This document shows, piece after piece, positions 50,574 through 59,009 of a stretch of DNA of 64,000 nt (position 1 is the stretch's first letter; every line of letters begins with the position of its first letter). Source of the stretch: Nocardia aurantia (lineage in GTDB: Bacteria > Actinomycetota > Actinomycetes > Mycobacteriales > Mycobacteriaceae); the NCBI RefSeq assembly GCF_009604425.1, contig NZ_WEGI01000003.1, forward strand, positions 496,001 to 560,000, given 5' to 3'. The notes under the pieces were generated by a model. It was not told the DNA's origin. It did not search any database and saw only the letters and a program-made list of their open reading frames with translations. The position numbers and the translations under genes were made by a program.

Positions 50574-51983
50574 ATGACCATGAACCGGGAGACCGGCGAC
50601 GGCGGGGTCGTGGCCGCCGTGCCGGGCGAGGGCGGCGAGGGCTATCAGCGGGGGCTGAATCCGCGGACCATCCAGATGATCGCCATCGGCGGCGCCATCG
50701 GCACCGGCCTGTTCTACGGATCCGGCGGCGCCATCGAACAGGCCGGCCCCGCGCTGATCCTCTGCTACCTGGCGGCCGGGCTGGTGATCTTCGTGATCAT
50801 GCGGGCGCTGGGCGAGTTGCTCACCTATCGTCCGGTCTCGGGCAGCTTCGCCGAGTACGCGAACGAATTCCTCGGCCGCTTCGCGGGTTTCGCGACCGGC
50901 TGGACCTACTGGGCCGTGTGGGCGTCCACCTGCATGGCCGAGATCACCGTGGCGGGAAAGTACGTGCGCTACTGGTTCGCGATCCCGGAATGGGTGACGG
51001 CGTTGGTGGTGCTCGGCGTGCTGTTCGTGGCGAATCTGATCTCGGTGCGGCTGTTCGGCGAGGGCGAGTTCTGGTTCTCCACGATCAAGGTCACCGCGAT
51101 CGTGGCGATGATCGTGATCGGCATCGCGGTGCTGACCCTGCACGTCGGCCACGCGCCGAATCCCACGGTCCGCAATCTGTGGGCCGACGGCGGGGTGTTC
51201 CCGCACGGGTTCGGGCAGGCCCTGCTGGCGTTGCAGATCGTGGTGTTCGCCTATGTCGGTGTGGAACTGGTCGGCGTCACCGCCGGCGAGGCGCACGATC
51301 CGAAACGCACCCTGCGCAAGGCGATCAACTCGCTGCCGCTGCGCATCGGGCTGTTCTACGTCGGCGCGCTGATCGTGATCATGTCGGTGGCGAGCTGGCG
51401 CACCTTCCATTCCGGTGCGAGCCCCTTCGTGGAGGTGTTCTCCGAGATCGGCATTCCGGGCGCGGCGGGCATCATCAACTTCGTGCTGCTCACCGCCGCG
51501 CTGTCGTCCTGCAATTCGGGGCTGTACTCCACCGGCCGGATGCTGCGCAGTCTGGCGCTGCGCGGTGAGGCCCCGGCCGGGCTCGGCGGGTTGAGCCGCC
51601 GGCACGTGCCGAAGGCGGGCATCGTCGTCTCGGCGGCGGTGATGGTGATCGGGGTGATCGTCAACGTGATCTCCCCGGACCGGGCCTTCACCTACATCAC
51701 CTCGGTGAGCACGGTCGGCATCATCGTGGTGTGGGCGGTGATCCTGGTGTGCCACTGGAGGTATCGGGCCCGGGTGCGCCGCGGTGAACTGCCCGCGGCC
51801 GACTACCGGCTGCCCGGCGCGCCCGTCACCACGATCGTCGCGCTGGCCTTCCTGGCGCTGGTGATCGTGCTGCTGTTCCGCACCGACGGCGGCCGCACCG
51901 CGCTGATCGTCGGCGCCGTCTGGGCGGTGCTGGTCGGCGTCGGCTATCCGATCGTGAATCGCCTGGCGCGACCGGCACACTGA
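50574..51983 (+). CDS. APC-family amino acid permease
   Basis: 469 residues from ATG 50574 (GTG 50565 and ATG 50580 also possible), 12 membrane helices. Helix 1 has IQMIAIGGAIGTGLFYGSG, the unwound GxG substrate site of AAT-type permeases. VGVELVGVTAGEAHDP in helix 6 and RTLRKAINSLPLR in the next loop are standard for this group. The N-terminal 25 residues are cytosolic. Imports an amino acid with protons; which one cannot be told. MarR-controlled by position. Confidence 0.92.
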   Translation: MTMNRETGDGGVVAAVPGEGGEGYQRGLNPRTIQMIAIGGAIGTGLFYGSGGAIEQAGPALILCYLAAGLVIFVIMRALGELLTYRPVSGSFAEYANEFLGRFAGFATGWTYWAVWASTCMAEITVAGKYVRYWFAIPEWVTALVVLGVLFVANLISVRLFGEGEFWFSTIKVTAIVAMIVIGIAVLTLHVGHAPNPTVRNLWADGGVFPHGFGQALLALQIVVFAYVGVELVGVTAGEAHDPKRTLRKAINSLPLRIGLFYVGALIVIMSVASWRTFHSGASPFVEVFSEIGIPGAAGIINFVLLTAALSSCNSGLYSTGRMLRSLALRGEAPAGLGGLSRRHVPKAGIVVSAAVMVIGVIVNVISPDRAFTYITSVSTVGIIVVWAVILVCHWRYRARVRRGELPAADYRLPGAPVTTIVALAFLALVIVLLFRTDGGRTALIVGAVWAVLVGVGYPIVNRLARPAH

Positions 51984-51990
51984 CCGCCGA

Positions 51991-52848
51991 TCACGCCTGC
52001 CCGGCCAGCGGGAAGGCGCGAGCCGTGCTGCGGCGCACCGTGAATCGGCGGCGGTCGAAATCCCAGAACCGGTACAGCGGCCATTGCGCGGTATGCGCGA
52101 ACCAGGCCATCACGATGAAGAAGCGGTGGTAGGGCAGCACATGGAACCCCTGCGCCTGGATGGTCCGCAGGCCGCTGAGCTGGAAGTCCCACCAGCGGCG
52201 CGGGCTGGTGTGGCGGCGGCGGGCCGAGGTCTCGGCGCGCATGTCCAGTAGCTGGTCGATGCGCAGTCCCCGCTTGCTCAGGCACAGCGCCAGATCCAGA
52301 TCGTCGACCACGTCCGGCCGGGTCGAGGTGTCGTCGCGGACCTGCTCCCACGCGCTGCGGCGGATGGCCATGTTGGGGCCGTGCAGATTTCCGACCTGGC
52401 CGCCGAGCTTGCCGCGCCGGATCTGGATGCGGTAGCCGAGTTCCAGCAGGAATCCCACCGGGGAGTCGTAGTAGGTGGTGAGCCCGGTGAGCGCCGCGGT
52501 GCCGGGATGTTCGGTGAGATACCGCCGGACGACCTCGCCCCAGTTCTCGGCGACCAGGGTGTCGGCGTCGGTGCGGGCCAGGAACTCTCCGCGCGCGACG
52601 TCCAGGCCGGTGTTGCGGGCCCGTGCGACGCCGCGCCGATCCTCTTCCACCAGAACGACTTTCGGGTTCCGGATGGCGTATTCGGCGACGATGCGCCGGG
52701 TGCCGTCGGTGCTGCCGTTGTCGACGACGAGCACTTCGTCGACGGCGTCCTGCGCGACCAGCCGGTCCAGGGTGGTCACGATGGCCCGCGCCTCGTCGAG
52801 AGCGGGGATGACGACCGACAAGACGACGGGGGTGTCCGGATTGTTCAT
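51991..52848 (-). CDS. Family 2 glycosyltransferase
   Basis: 285 residues. GT-A fold: LSVVIPALDEARAI, VDNGSTDGTRRI, ARNTGLDVARGEFLARTDADT with the metal-binding DAD, and VVDDLDLALCLSKRG as the ED-type catalytic region. GGAG lies ahead of ATG 52848. No clear membrane domain except a hydrophobic FFIVMAWFAH stretch. Likely transfers a sugar to a lipid or cell-envelope carrier. Convergent with the permease, which ends 7 bp away. Confidence 0.9.
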   Translation of the reverse strand: MNNPDTPVVLSVVIPALDEARAIVTTLDRLVAQDAVDEVLVVDNGSTDGTRRIVAEYAIRNPKVVLVEEDRRGVARARNTGLDVARGEFLARTDADTLVAENWGEVVRRYLTEHPGTAALTGLTTYYDSPVGFLLELGYRIQIRRGKLGGQVGNLHGPNMAIRRSAWEQVRDDTSTRPDVVDDLDLALCLSKRGLRIDQLLDMRAETSARRRHTSPRRWWDFQLSGLRTIQAQGFHVLPYHRFFIVMAWFAHTAQWPLYRFWDFDRRRFTVRRSTARAFPLAGQA

Positions 52849-52968
52849 CTGCTGCGCTCCACGGGCCGGAATTCTCGAGCCGCCCTCCCGGGCGTGCAAG
52901 CCGAGTACCCGCGAATCGTACTTTCAAGGAAATGCGGGTGATCGAAATCACCTGCGGCCCTTGATAGC

Positions 52969-53688
52969 TCAGAACAAGCCACCACCGGCGTGCAGATGCT
53001 GGCCGGTGATCCAGCCGCCGTCGGCGGAGACCAGGAAGGCGACGATCGCGGCGATGTCGGCGGGCACGCCGATCCGCCGCAGCGGCACCTGGGCCGCCAG
53101 TTGCTCGAGGGCTGCCGGATCCACCCGCAGCGCGTCGGTGCGCGTGGCCCCGGGACGCACGCTGTTGACCGTCACGCCGCGCGGCCCGAGCTCCGCCGCG
53201 GCCGCTCGGACCAGCTGTTCCACGGCTGCCTTGCTGGCCGCGTACGCACCGGCACCCGGCCGGCCGGTCACGGTGGAACCACTGGACACGACCACGATGC
53301 GCCCGTTGTCGCGAATGCGCCGCGCGGCTTCCCGCAACGCCAGGAAGGTGCCCCGGGTGTTCACCGCGAACAGGGTGTCGAAATCCTCGTCGGTGGTATC
53401 GGCCAGCGTCGCGAACCGGGCCGTGCCGGCGTTGGCCACGAGGACGTCCAGCCCGCCGAAGGTTCCCTCGGCCAGTTCGAACAGTCCCAGCAGCCGTGCG
53501 GGATCGGCGACGTCACCGGCGGCGGCGACCGCGCGGCCGCCCGCGGCCTCGATCTCGGCCACCACTTTTCCTGCGGCAGTAGCATTCTCGCGATAATTGA
53601 CCACGACTCGCAGCCCGTCGGCGCCGAGCCGGCGGGCGATCGCGGCGCCGATCCCGCGCGAGCCTCCGGTGACCAGTGCGACCGTCAC
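52969..53688 (-). CDS. Short-chain dehydrogenase/reductase (FabG-like)
   Basis: 239 residues. TGGSRGIG (7-14), NAG within VANAGTA, Ser in VVVSSGS, YAASK with Tyr-Lys, and C-terminal GGWITGQHLHAGGGLF are classical. NYREN after strand 2 favours NADP(H). GGAGG precedes GTG 53688. Divergent from MarR (53780-54196), likely its target. Confidence 0.93.
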   Translation of the reverse strand: MTVALVTGGSRGIGAAIARRLGADGLRVVVNYRENATAAGKVVAEIEAAGGRAVAAAGDVADPARLLGLFELAEGTFGGLDVLVANAGTARFATLADTTDEDFDTLFAVNTRGTFLALREAARRIRDNGRIVVVSSGSTVTGRPGAGAYAASKAAVEQLVRAAAAELGPRGVTVNSVRPGATRTDALRVDPAALEQLAAQVPLRRIGVPADIAAIVAFLVSADGGWITGQHLHAGGGLF

Positions 53689-53718
53689 GAATCCTCCAGA
53701 AAGTAGACTTCATCGATA

Positions 53719-53774
53719 GTCGAGATCATCGACCAATAATGATGAGGATGTCAACAGTCCAGGACGTAGACTGT
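53719..53774. promoter_or_regulatory. SDR/MarR divergent promoter with two inverted repeats
   Basis: GTCGA-N5-TCGAC (53719-53733) and ACAGTC-N9-GACTGT (53754-53774) lie in the 91-bp gap. Either could be the MarR site; the second ends 5 bp before the MarR start codon. Confidence 0.45.
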
Positions 53775-53779
53775 GCGGC

Positions 53780-54196
53780 GTGAGCGACGACGACGCGGAT
53801 CTGGTCACCGCCGCGATGACCCTGCACCGGGAGACGTCGGTGCTCTACGCGGAGGTCGCGCGGCAGTTCGGCCTGACCAGTCAGCAGACCCAGCTGTTGT
53901 GCCTGCTCGGCCGCGAAGAGCCGTCCTTCGGGGAGGTCGCGGCCCGCCTCGGCTGCGACAAGACCAATGTCACCGGCATGGTAGATCGGATGCAGCAGCG
54001 CGGGCTGCTCGACCGCGCGGCCGATCCGCACGACCGCCGCGTCACCCGCATCAGGCTGACCCCGGCCGGTGACGATCTGCGTGGCCGGATCCGGCACAGC
54101 CTCGACGACGCGATCACCGGGCGGCTGGCGGCTCTCACTCCCGGCGAACGCGCCCGGCTCGCGCCGCTGGCCCGGATGCTCAGGCCGGGCCGGTGA
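53780..54196 (+). CDS. MarR-family transcriptional regulator
   Basis: 138 residues from GTG 53780. HTH GEVAARLGCDKTNVTGMVDRMQQRG (about 51-75), wing DRAADPHDRRVTRIRLTPAG. Its 3' end overlaps the convergent transporter gene by 17 bp. Probably represses the divergent SDR. Confidence 0.9.
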   Translation: MSDDDADLVTAAMTLHRETSVLYAEVARQFGLTSQQTQLLCLLGREEPSFGEVAARLGCDKTNVTGMVDRMQQRGLLDRAADPHDRRVTRIRLTPAGDDLRGRIRHSLDDAITGRLAALTPGERARLAPLARMLRPGR

Positions 54197-56213
54197 TCCC
54201 GCGCCGGACCTCGCCGGGTGTGTGCTGCACCGGGTCGTCGGTGCGCGAATGCGACGAGTGCAGCTGGTAGGGCACGCTGGTCACCATCACGCCCGGCACG
54301 AACAGCAGCCGCGCCTTCAACCGCAGCGAACTCTGGTTGTGCAGCAGGTTCTCCCACCCGCGGCCCACCACGTACTCGGGGATGTAGACGGCGATGACGT
54401 CCCGCGGCCGGGCCTGCCGCACCCGTTTGATGTAGTCGACCACGGGTTTGGTGATCTCCCGATACGGCGACTCCACCACCTTCAGCGGGACCTGCACCCC
54501 GGCGCGCTCCCAGTCCCGGGTCAGCGCGCGGGTGTCGGAGTCGTCGACGTTGACCGTGATGGCGGTCAGCGCGTCCGGGCGGGTGGCCCGGGCGAACTGC
54601 ACGGCCCGCCGGGTCGCCTTGTGCCAGCCGGACACCAGGACCACCGCGTGCACCCGGCCGGGCAGGGTCTCCTCGTCGTCCGGCGCGATCGCCAGCTCAT
54701 CGCGCACCCGGGAATAGTGCCGGTGGATCCCGTACATGATCAGCACCAGCACCGGGATCGCGAACACCACCAGATACGCGCCGTGGGTGAACTTGGTGAT
54801 CATCACGACGACCAGCACGACGCCGGTGAAACAGGATCCGAACGCGTTGATGATCCGGGCCCGGCGGATCCGCGAGCGCTCGGCGGCGGAGTTCCCCTCG
54901 GCCCGGAGGGCCCGCGACTCCTCGGCCCGGCGGGACCGCAGCTCCCGGTTCCAGTGCCGGACCATGCCGGCCTGGCACAGCGTGAACGACGTGAACACAC
55001 CCACGATGTAGAGCTGGATCAGCCGGGTGGTGGAGCCGTGGAAGGCGTAGAGCAGCCCGGCCGCGACCAGCGCCAGCATGATGATGCCGTTGGACAGCGC
55101 CAGCCGGTCGCCGCGGGTGTGCAGCTGCCGCGGCATGTAGCGGCGCTGCGCGAGGATCGAGTTCAGCAGCGGGAAGCCGTTGTAGGCGGTGTTGGCCGCC
55201 AGGATCAGGATCAGCGCGGTGGTGACCATCAGGTAGTAGAAGGCCACGCTGTGCCCGCCGAAGACGGCCGCCGAGATCTGCGCGATGACGGTCTTCTGCG
55301 CGTCGGTCGCGCAGTCGCCGGGGAAGCCGATCAGATCGCAGGTGTTCTCGGTGACCTTGGTGTGGGAGATCATGGCCAGCGCGGTGACACCGGCGAACAT
55401 GGCGATCGCCAGCACGCCCATCGCGGTCATGGTGCGCGCGGCGTTGAGCGCCTTCGGTTTCCGGAACGCGGGCACGCCGTTGGAGATCGCCTCGGCGCCG
55501 GTCAGCGCGGTGCAGCCGGAGGAGAAGGCCCGCAGCAGCAGGAATGCCACCGCGGCCGTCGACAGCCCGATCTGCTCCGGCCGGATCTGGTAGTGGGCGC
55601 TCTCCGCGACCGGCGCGTGCCCGAACGCGGTGCGGCCCAGCCCGAGCACCGTCATGACCAGCACCCCGGCCACGAACGCGTAGGTGGGAATCGCGAACAG
55701 CCGGCCGGATTCCCGCACCCCGCGCAGATTCATCGCGGTGAGGAACAGGACGACGCCGAGGTTGATGGCGACCCGGTGCGGATTGAGCCCCGGCGCGGCC
55801 GAGATGATGTTGTCGACACCGGAGGCCACCGACACCGCCACGGTCATGATGTAGTCGACCATCAGCGCCGCGGCCACCACCAGGCCCGCGGTCGGCCCCA
55901 GATTCTCGGCGACGACCTCGTAGGAACCGCCGCCGGACGGATACGCCTGGACGACCTGCCGGTACGACAGCACCACGACCGCCAGCAGCACCACGACGCC
56001 GGCGGCCACCCACCAGGCGAGCTCGAGATAGGCGACCCCGGCCAGCGTGAGGATGAGCAGGATCTCCTGCGTCGCGTAGGCCACCGAGGACAGCGGGTCG
56101 CTGGCGAAGATGGGCAGCGCGATGCGCTTCGACAGCAGCGTCTCACCGAGCCGATCGCTGCGGAACGGCTGCCCGAGGACCAGGCGTTTGGCGACATCCA
56201 TCGGTGAGACCAC
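54180..56213 (-). CDS. APC-superfamily transporter, KimA-like potassium importer
   Basis: 677 residues. Twelve membrane helices (about 30-500) begin with ALPIFASDPLSSVAYATQEIL, the signature of the KimA/YdaO group, with YPSGGGSYEV in helix 3. A cytosolic C-terminal half (about 510-640, HAVVLVSGWHKATRRAVQFAR ... ITVNVDDSDT) has a universal-stress-like fold. In Bacillus KimA is a high-affinity K+ importer inhibited by c-di-AMP; amino-acid transport is the older label for actinobacterial relatives. GTG 56213 or ATG 56201 as start. No c-di-AMP riboswitch is evident in the short gap upstream. Confidence 0.87.
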   Translation of the reverse strand: MVSPMDVAKRLVLGQPFRSDRLGETLLSKRIALPIFASDPLSSVAYATQEILLILTLAGVAYLELAWWVAAGVVVLLAVVVLSYRQVVQAYPSGGGSYEVVAENLGPTAGLVVAAALMVDYIMTVAVSVASGVDNIISAAPGLNPHRVAINLGVVLFLTAMNLRGVRESGRLFAIPTYAFVAGVLVMTVLGLGRTAFGHAPVAESAHYQIRPEQIGLSTAAVAFLLLRAFSSGCTALTGAEAISNGVPAFRKPKALNAARTMTAMGVLAIAMFAGVTALAMISHTKVTENTCDLIGFPGDCATDAQKTVIAQISAAVFGGHSVAFYYLMVTTALILILAANTAYNGFPLLNSILAQRRYMPRQLHTRGDRLALSNGIIMLALVAAGLLYAFHGSTTRLIQLYIVGVFTSFTLCQAGMVRHWNRELRSRRAEESRALRAEGNSAAERSRIRRARIINAFGSCFTGVVLVVVMITKFTHGAYLVVFAIPVLVLIMYGIHRHYSRVRDELAIAPDDEETLPGRVHAVVLVSGWHKATRRAVQFARATRPDALTAITVNVDDSDTRALTRDWERAGVQVPLKVVESPYREITKPVVDYIKRVRQARPRDVIAVYIPEYVVGRGWENLLHNQSSLRLKARLLFVPGVMVTSVPYQLHSSHSRTDDPVQHTPGEVRRGITGPA

Positions 56214-56381
56214 GTGGTGAGCCTAGGCCGAACTTCGGTCCGTCCGGACAGCGGCATGCGCGGAAAGCCGGTGAATTCGGGCATCCCCGGGCGGATGTTG
56301 CCGAAAAGTCACGTACGCGCTTGCCGACCGGCGTAGAGTGTCGCGATTCGATTTGCCCGGATCACCGGTACTTTCACGATC

Positions 56382-57281
56382 ATGCGTACCGAGGGAGACT
56401 CCTGGGACATCACCTCCGGTGTCGGGTCGACCGCGCTGTTCGTGGCGGCCGGTCGGGCTTTCGCCTCGCGGGAACCGGACCCGCTCGCGTCCGATCCGTT
56501 CGCGGAGACCTTCGTGCGCGCCGCCGGGCCGGAATGGGAGGATCTGCTCGACGGCCTGGTCGCGGATCATCCGCTCACCGATCCCGGCTTCGGGACCGGC
56601 TTCCAGCTGTATCTGGCCGCGCGCACCCGCTACTTCGACGCCTTCTGCGACGCCGCGATCGAATCGGGGATCCGCCAGGTGGTGATCCTGGCCGCCGGCT
56701 TGGACGCCCGCGCGTACCGCTTGTCGTGGCCCGACGACGCCGTGGTGTACGAACTGGACCGCGCCCCGGTCCTGGATTTCAAGGCGAAGGCGTTGGCCGC
56801 CGCGGGCGGGATGTCGCGGGCGCGGCGCCGCGAGGTGGCCGTCGATCTGCGTGAGGACTGGCCGCGCGCGCTGCGTGACGGCGGGTTCGACCCGTCCCGG
56901 CCGACCGCGTGGCTGGCCGAGGGGCTGCTGCCGTATCTGCCCGCCGCCGCCCAGGACCGCCTGTTCGAGTCGATCGATGCGCTGAGCTGCCGGGACAGCC
57001 GGGCCGCGGTCGAGCAGACCGAGATGCTGAGCCCGGCGGCGCTCGAGGAGATGCAGTCGTACGCGGATCAGAACGACCACGGCCGCGCCGAGTGGGTGCA
57101 ACTGATCTACAACGAGCCGCGCAACGAGGCCGCCGCCTGGTTCGCCGACCACGGCTGGGATGCCGAGCGCACCGAGGTCGACGCGTACATCCGTGCCCTG
57201 GGCCGGACGCCGCCGACGCCGGATCCGTCGGCCTCCCTGGTGACTTCGCTGATCAGTCTGGTGACCGCGACCCGCTCCTGA
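56382..57281 (+). CDS. Class I SAM-dependent methyltransferase (TIGR00027 type)
   Basis: 299 residues. The family block ALFVAAGRAFASREPDPLASDPFAE opens the protein. VVILAAGLDARAYRLSWP is the SAM-binding motif I, VVYELDRAPVLDFK gives the acidic ribose ligand, and WLAEGLLPYLP is motif IV. This is the leucine-carboxyl-methyltransferase-like family expanded in mycobacteria and nocardiae. Substrate unknown. Convergent and adjacent to the lipoprotein gene (stop 57281 beside 57282). Confidence 0.92.
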   Translation: MRTEGDSWDITSGVGSTALFVAAGRAFASREPDPLASDPFAETFVRAAGPEWEDLLDGLVADHPLTDPGFGTGFQLYLAARTRYFDAFCDAAIESGIRQVVILAAGLDARAYRLSWPDDAVVYELDRAPVLDFKAKALAAAGGMSRARRREVAVDLREDWPRALRDGGFDPSRPTAWLAEGLLPYLPAAAQDRLFESIDALSCRDSRAAVEQTEMLSPAALEEMQSYADQNDHGRAEWVQLIYNEPRNEAAAWFADHGWDAERTEVDAYIRALGRTPPTPDPSASLVTSLISLVTATRS

Positions 57282-57953
57282 TCATTTCCCGTCGGGGTGC
57301 CCGACGGTGGCCAGGGCGGTGGTCCAGTCGGTCGCGATCGCGGACTGGGCATCGCCGAGCGGGACCTTCTTGCCGCACACCAGCGCGTGAAGCTGGTTCT
57401 CCACCTTGTCCTTCGGGTTCTCCGGCCCGGAACCGGACTGGTGCCCGGGGGAGGGCGGCTCGACCCAGATGTTGCGCGGATCGTTGGGATCGCCGCCGAG
57501 TTCCAGCGAGATCAGGTGGTCGTACTCCGCGTCGTGCAGATTGGCGGTGTAGCCGTAGGACTTCGCGTTGGCGTCCTTCTCCCGGTCGGTGATCGACGCG
57601 GGCGGCCGGATCGACGAGGTGTATCCGCTGTGGCAGATCGTGTCGGCGACGGTTTCCGGTGTGACCTTCGGATTGGTCGCGCCGGGGGTGCAGACCGGAT
57701 CGGGCAGCGGCTGACCGCCGGCGGTATAGCGGAAATGGCACGTACCCGGAGCCGGTTGCGCCGCAACGGTGTACGTGCCGGACGGGCCCGGCCCGATCGG
57801 GACTTTTCCGGCGGCCTGTGGCGCCGCCACGGGCGAGTGCACTTGTTCGGTAACGGATTTGGCGGCGGCACTGTGGCTGCAACCGGTCAGGAATGCTGTG
57901 GCCGCCACTGCGGCAATGGTCGAAACGACCGAAACGGACTTGTGCCTGTTCAT
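57282..57953 (-). CDS. HNH-like domain lipoprotein
   Basis: 223 residues. Signal peptide with lipobox LTGC (Cys near 25). The C-terminal half has YDHLISLELGGDPNDPRNIWVEP, the shape of an HNH/ββα-metal nuclease motif (DHLIxLELGG...N), followed by KDKVENQLHALVCG. Four Cys outside suggest disulfides. AGGAATT precedes ATG 57953. Similar exported HNH-like proteins occur in mycobacteria. Either a secreted nuclease or a fold reused for another role. Confidence 0.8.
   Translation of the reverse strand: MNRHKSVSVVSTIAAVAATAFLTGCSHSAAAKSVTEQVHSPVAAPQAAGKVPIGPGPSGTYTVAAQPAPGTCHFRYTAGGQPLPDPVCTPGATNPKVTPETVADTICHSGYTSSIRPPASITDREKDANAKSYGYTANLHDAEYDHLISLELGGDPNDPRNIWVEPPSPGHQSGSGPENPKDKVENQLHALVCGKKVPLGDAQSAIATDWTTALATVGHPDGK
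57289..57307 (-). terminator. Hairpin at the end of the HNH lipoprotein gene
   Basis: CCGTCGGG-GTG-CCCGACGG, a perfect 8-bp stem with a 3-nt loop, overlaps the last codons at a convergent gene pair. No U-run. Possible terminator only. Confidence 0.35.
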
Positions 57954-58112
57954 AATTCCTCGATGAGTGCCGGCGACTACTGCAATTGTGCAGCAGCCCG
58001 GGCACGAGTGGGCCCGGACGGGATACGGAATACCCGCCTGTTCACCGAGAAATCGGGCATGCCCGCGCCGGTGTCGCACCCGCGCCATCGGCGACGTCGT
58101 GACCTCGGCGGA

Positions 58113-58310
58113 TCACTCGTCGTCGAGGCCCGCCGACAGGTAGGCGGCCGCCGCGATCCATTGCCGGCAACCCAGATGACGATCGTGGGCGCACAGGATG
58201 TTTCGCGCCCGGCGGAAGGTGAGATTGCCGGGCTCGGTCGCGCAGTCGCCGAATCCTTCGGCGCCGCTGCTCGATTCGTGTGGACCGGGTTGAAACAGAC
58301 GTTGGTTCAC
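58113..58310 (-). CDS. Small protein of the WhiJ-like locus
   Basis: 65 residues from GTG 58310. The C-terminal part (GNLTFRRARNILCAHDRH, then LGCRQWIAAAAYLSAG) looks like a genuine small helical domain, of a kind found near XRE/DUF397 genes in Nocardia. The same frame stays open and sensible up to 58403 but offers no start codon, so either the mRNA has a leader of about 90 nt or a frameshift has split off the true N-terminus. A strong promoter lies at 58410-58439 on this strand. The 157 bp between this gene and the HNH lipoprotein show nothing. Confidence 0.5.
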   Translation of the reverse strand: MNQRLFQPGPHESSSGAEGFGDCATEPGNLTFRRARNILCAHDRHLGCRQWIAAAAYLSAGLDDE

Positions 58311-58409
58311 CGGAAGCCTCTGACCTGTGACGGGATGGGTGTCGGTGCCGACGCCGGCGTCGGCCGGTCCAGGAGCCGGTGGACCTCGCGGCCAGTCGCG
58401 TCATCGTCG

Positions 58410-58450
58410 AGTCTAGGGATGTGCGTTGTGCAAATGCAAGTACATCTGCA
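58410..58450 (-). promoter_or_regulatory. Promoter twin 1 with 16-bp motif
   Basis: Reverse strand: -35 TTGCAT (58439-58434), 18-bp spacer, -10 TAGACT (58415-58410). The -35 lies within CAAATGCAAGTACATCTGCA (58431-58450), repeated exactly at 60329-60348 with the same spacing to the same -10. The half-palindromic TGCAAGTACATCTGCA is a likely regulator site. Confidence 0.6.
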
Positions 58451-58598
58451 CAGTGCGTCCGTTCGGGCGGGTTTGCGGCAAACTTCCGGTCGGTGCCCGT
58501 GATCAAGATCGAATAGCTTGTCCCGCATATGTTTTCGTTTCGCTCGAGGTCTCGATCCGTGGTAATCACCGTGCTATCGTGATGACGTTCCGCTCAAA

Positions 58599-58626
58599 TG
58601 CAAGAACAGTTGCGAGAACAGATGCA
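58599..58626. promoter_or_regulatory. Two overlapping copies of the 16-bp motif before DUF397-XRE
   Basis: TGCAAGAACAGTTGCG (58599-58614) and TGCGAGAACAGATGCA (58611-58626) match the TGCAAGTACATCTGCA element of the twin promoters (consensus TGCRAGWACA-N2-TGCR). They lie 57 bp before the DUF397 gene, so the XRE protein may bind all copies. An extended -10-like TGCTATCGT is at 58572-58580. Confidence 0.45.
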
Positions 58627-58682
58627 AGCGCCGAGGCTCCGCAGCAGGCGGCAGGCCCGGATCCGAGAGGATGGAGACTGTG

Positions 58683-58913
58683 ATGTCGGAGATGTCCGCA
58701 GCCGGTATCGGCCGTACGTCCGAAATGAAGTGGCGCAAGAGCACCTTCAGCAATCCGAGCGGAAACTGCGTGGAAGTGGCGGATCTGGCGAACGGGCTGG
58801 TGGCCATGCGCAATTCGCGGGATCCCGAAGGTGCGGTGCTGGTCTACACCCGTCCGGAGATCGATGCTTTTCTGCGCGGAGCAAAGAGCGGGGAATTCGA
58901 CGATCTCGCCTAG
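58683..58913 (+). CDS. DUF397 small protein
   Basis: 76 residues. MKWRKSTFSNPSGNCVEVADL, then MRNSRDPEGAVLVYTRPEIDAFLRGAKSGEFDDL, is the DUF397 pattern exactly. ATG 58683 is chosen for its GGAG spacing; ATG 58671 is alternative. These proteins are coded beside XRE-DUF5753 regulators in Streptomyces and Nocardia (WhiJ/AbaA-like systems) and are thought to antagonise them. The XRE gene follows within 100 bp. Confidence 0.92.
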   Translation: MSEMSAAGIGRTSEMKWRKSTFSNPSGNCVEVADLANGLVAMRNSRDPEGAVLVYTRPEIDAFLRGAKSGEFDDLA

Positions 58914-59009
58914 CGGACGGTAACATTGGCATTCGGCGCGGTGTGGTTCGCGACGAGGCGGTTGTGGCCCGCACTGCCGGTGATCAGTCGAGCATCGGAG
59001 TAAACCCTC

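Noticed and set aside
54180..56213. KUP/Trk potassium transporter
   Set aside because: The helix 1 motif and the C-terminal domain fit the APC-type KimA group instead.
58042..58569. 175-codon reverse frame in the WhiJ-like locus
   Set aside because: Arg-rich and unlike a protein; the small gene at 58113-58310 in another frame looks real.
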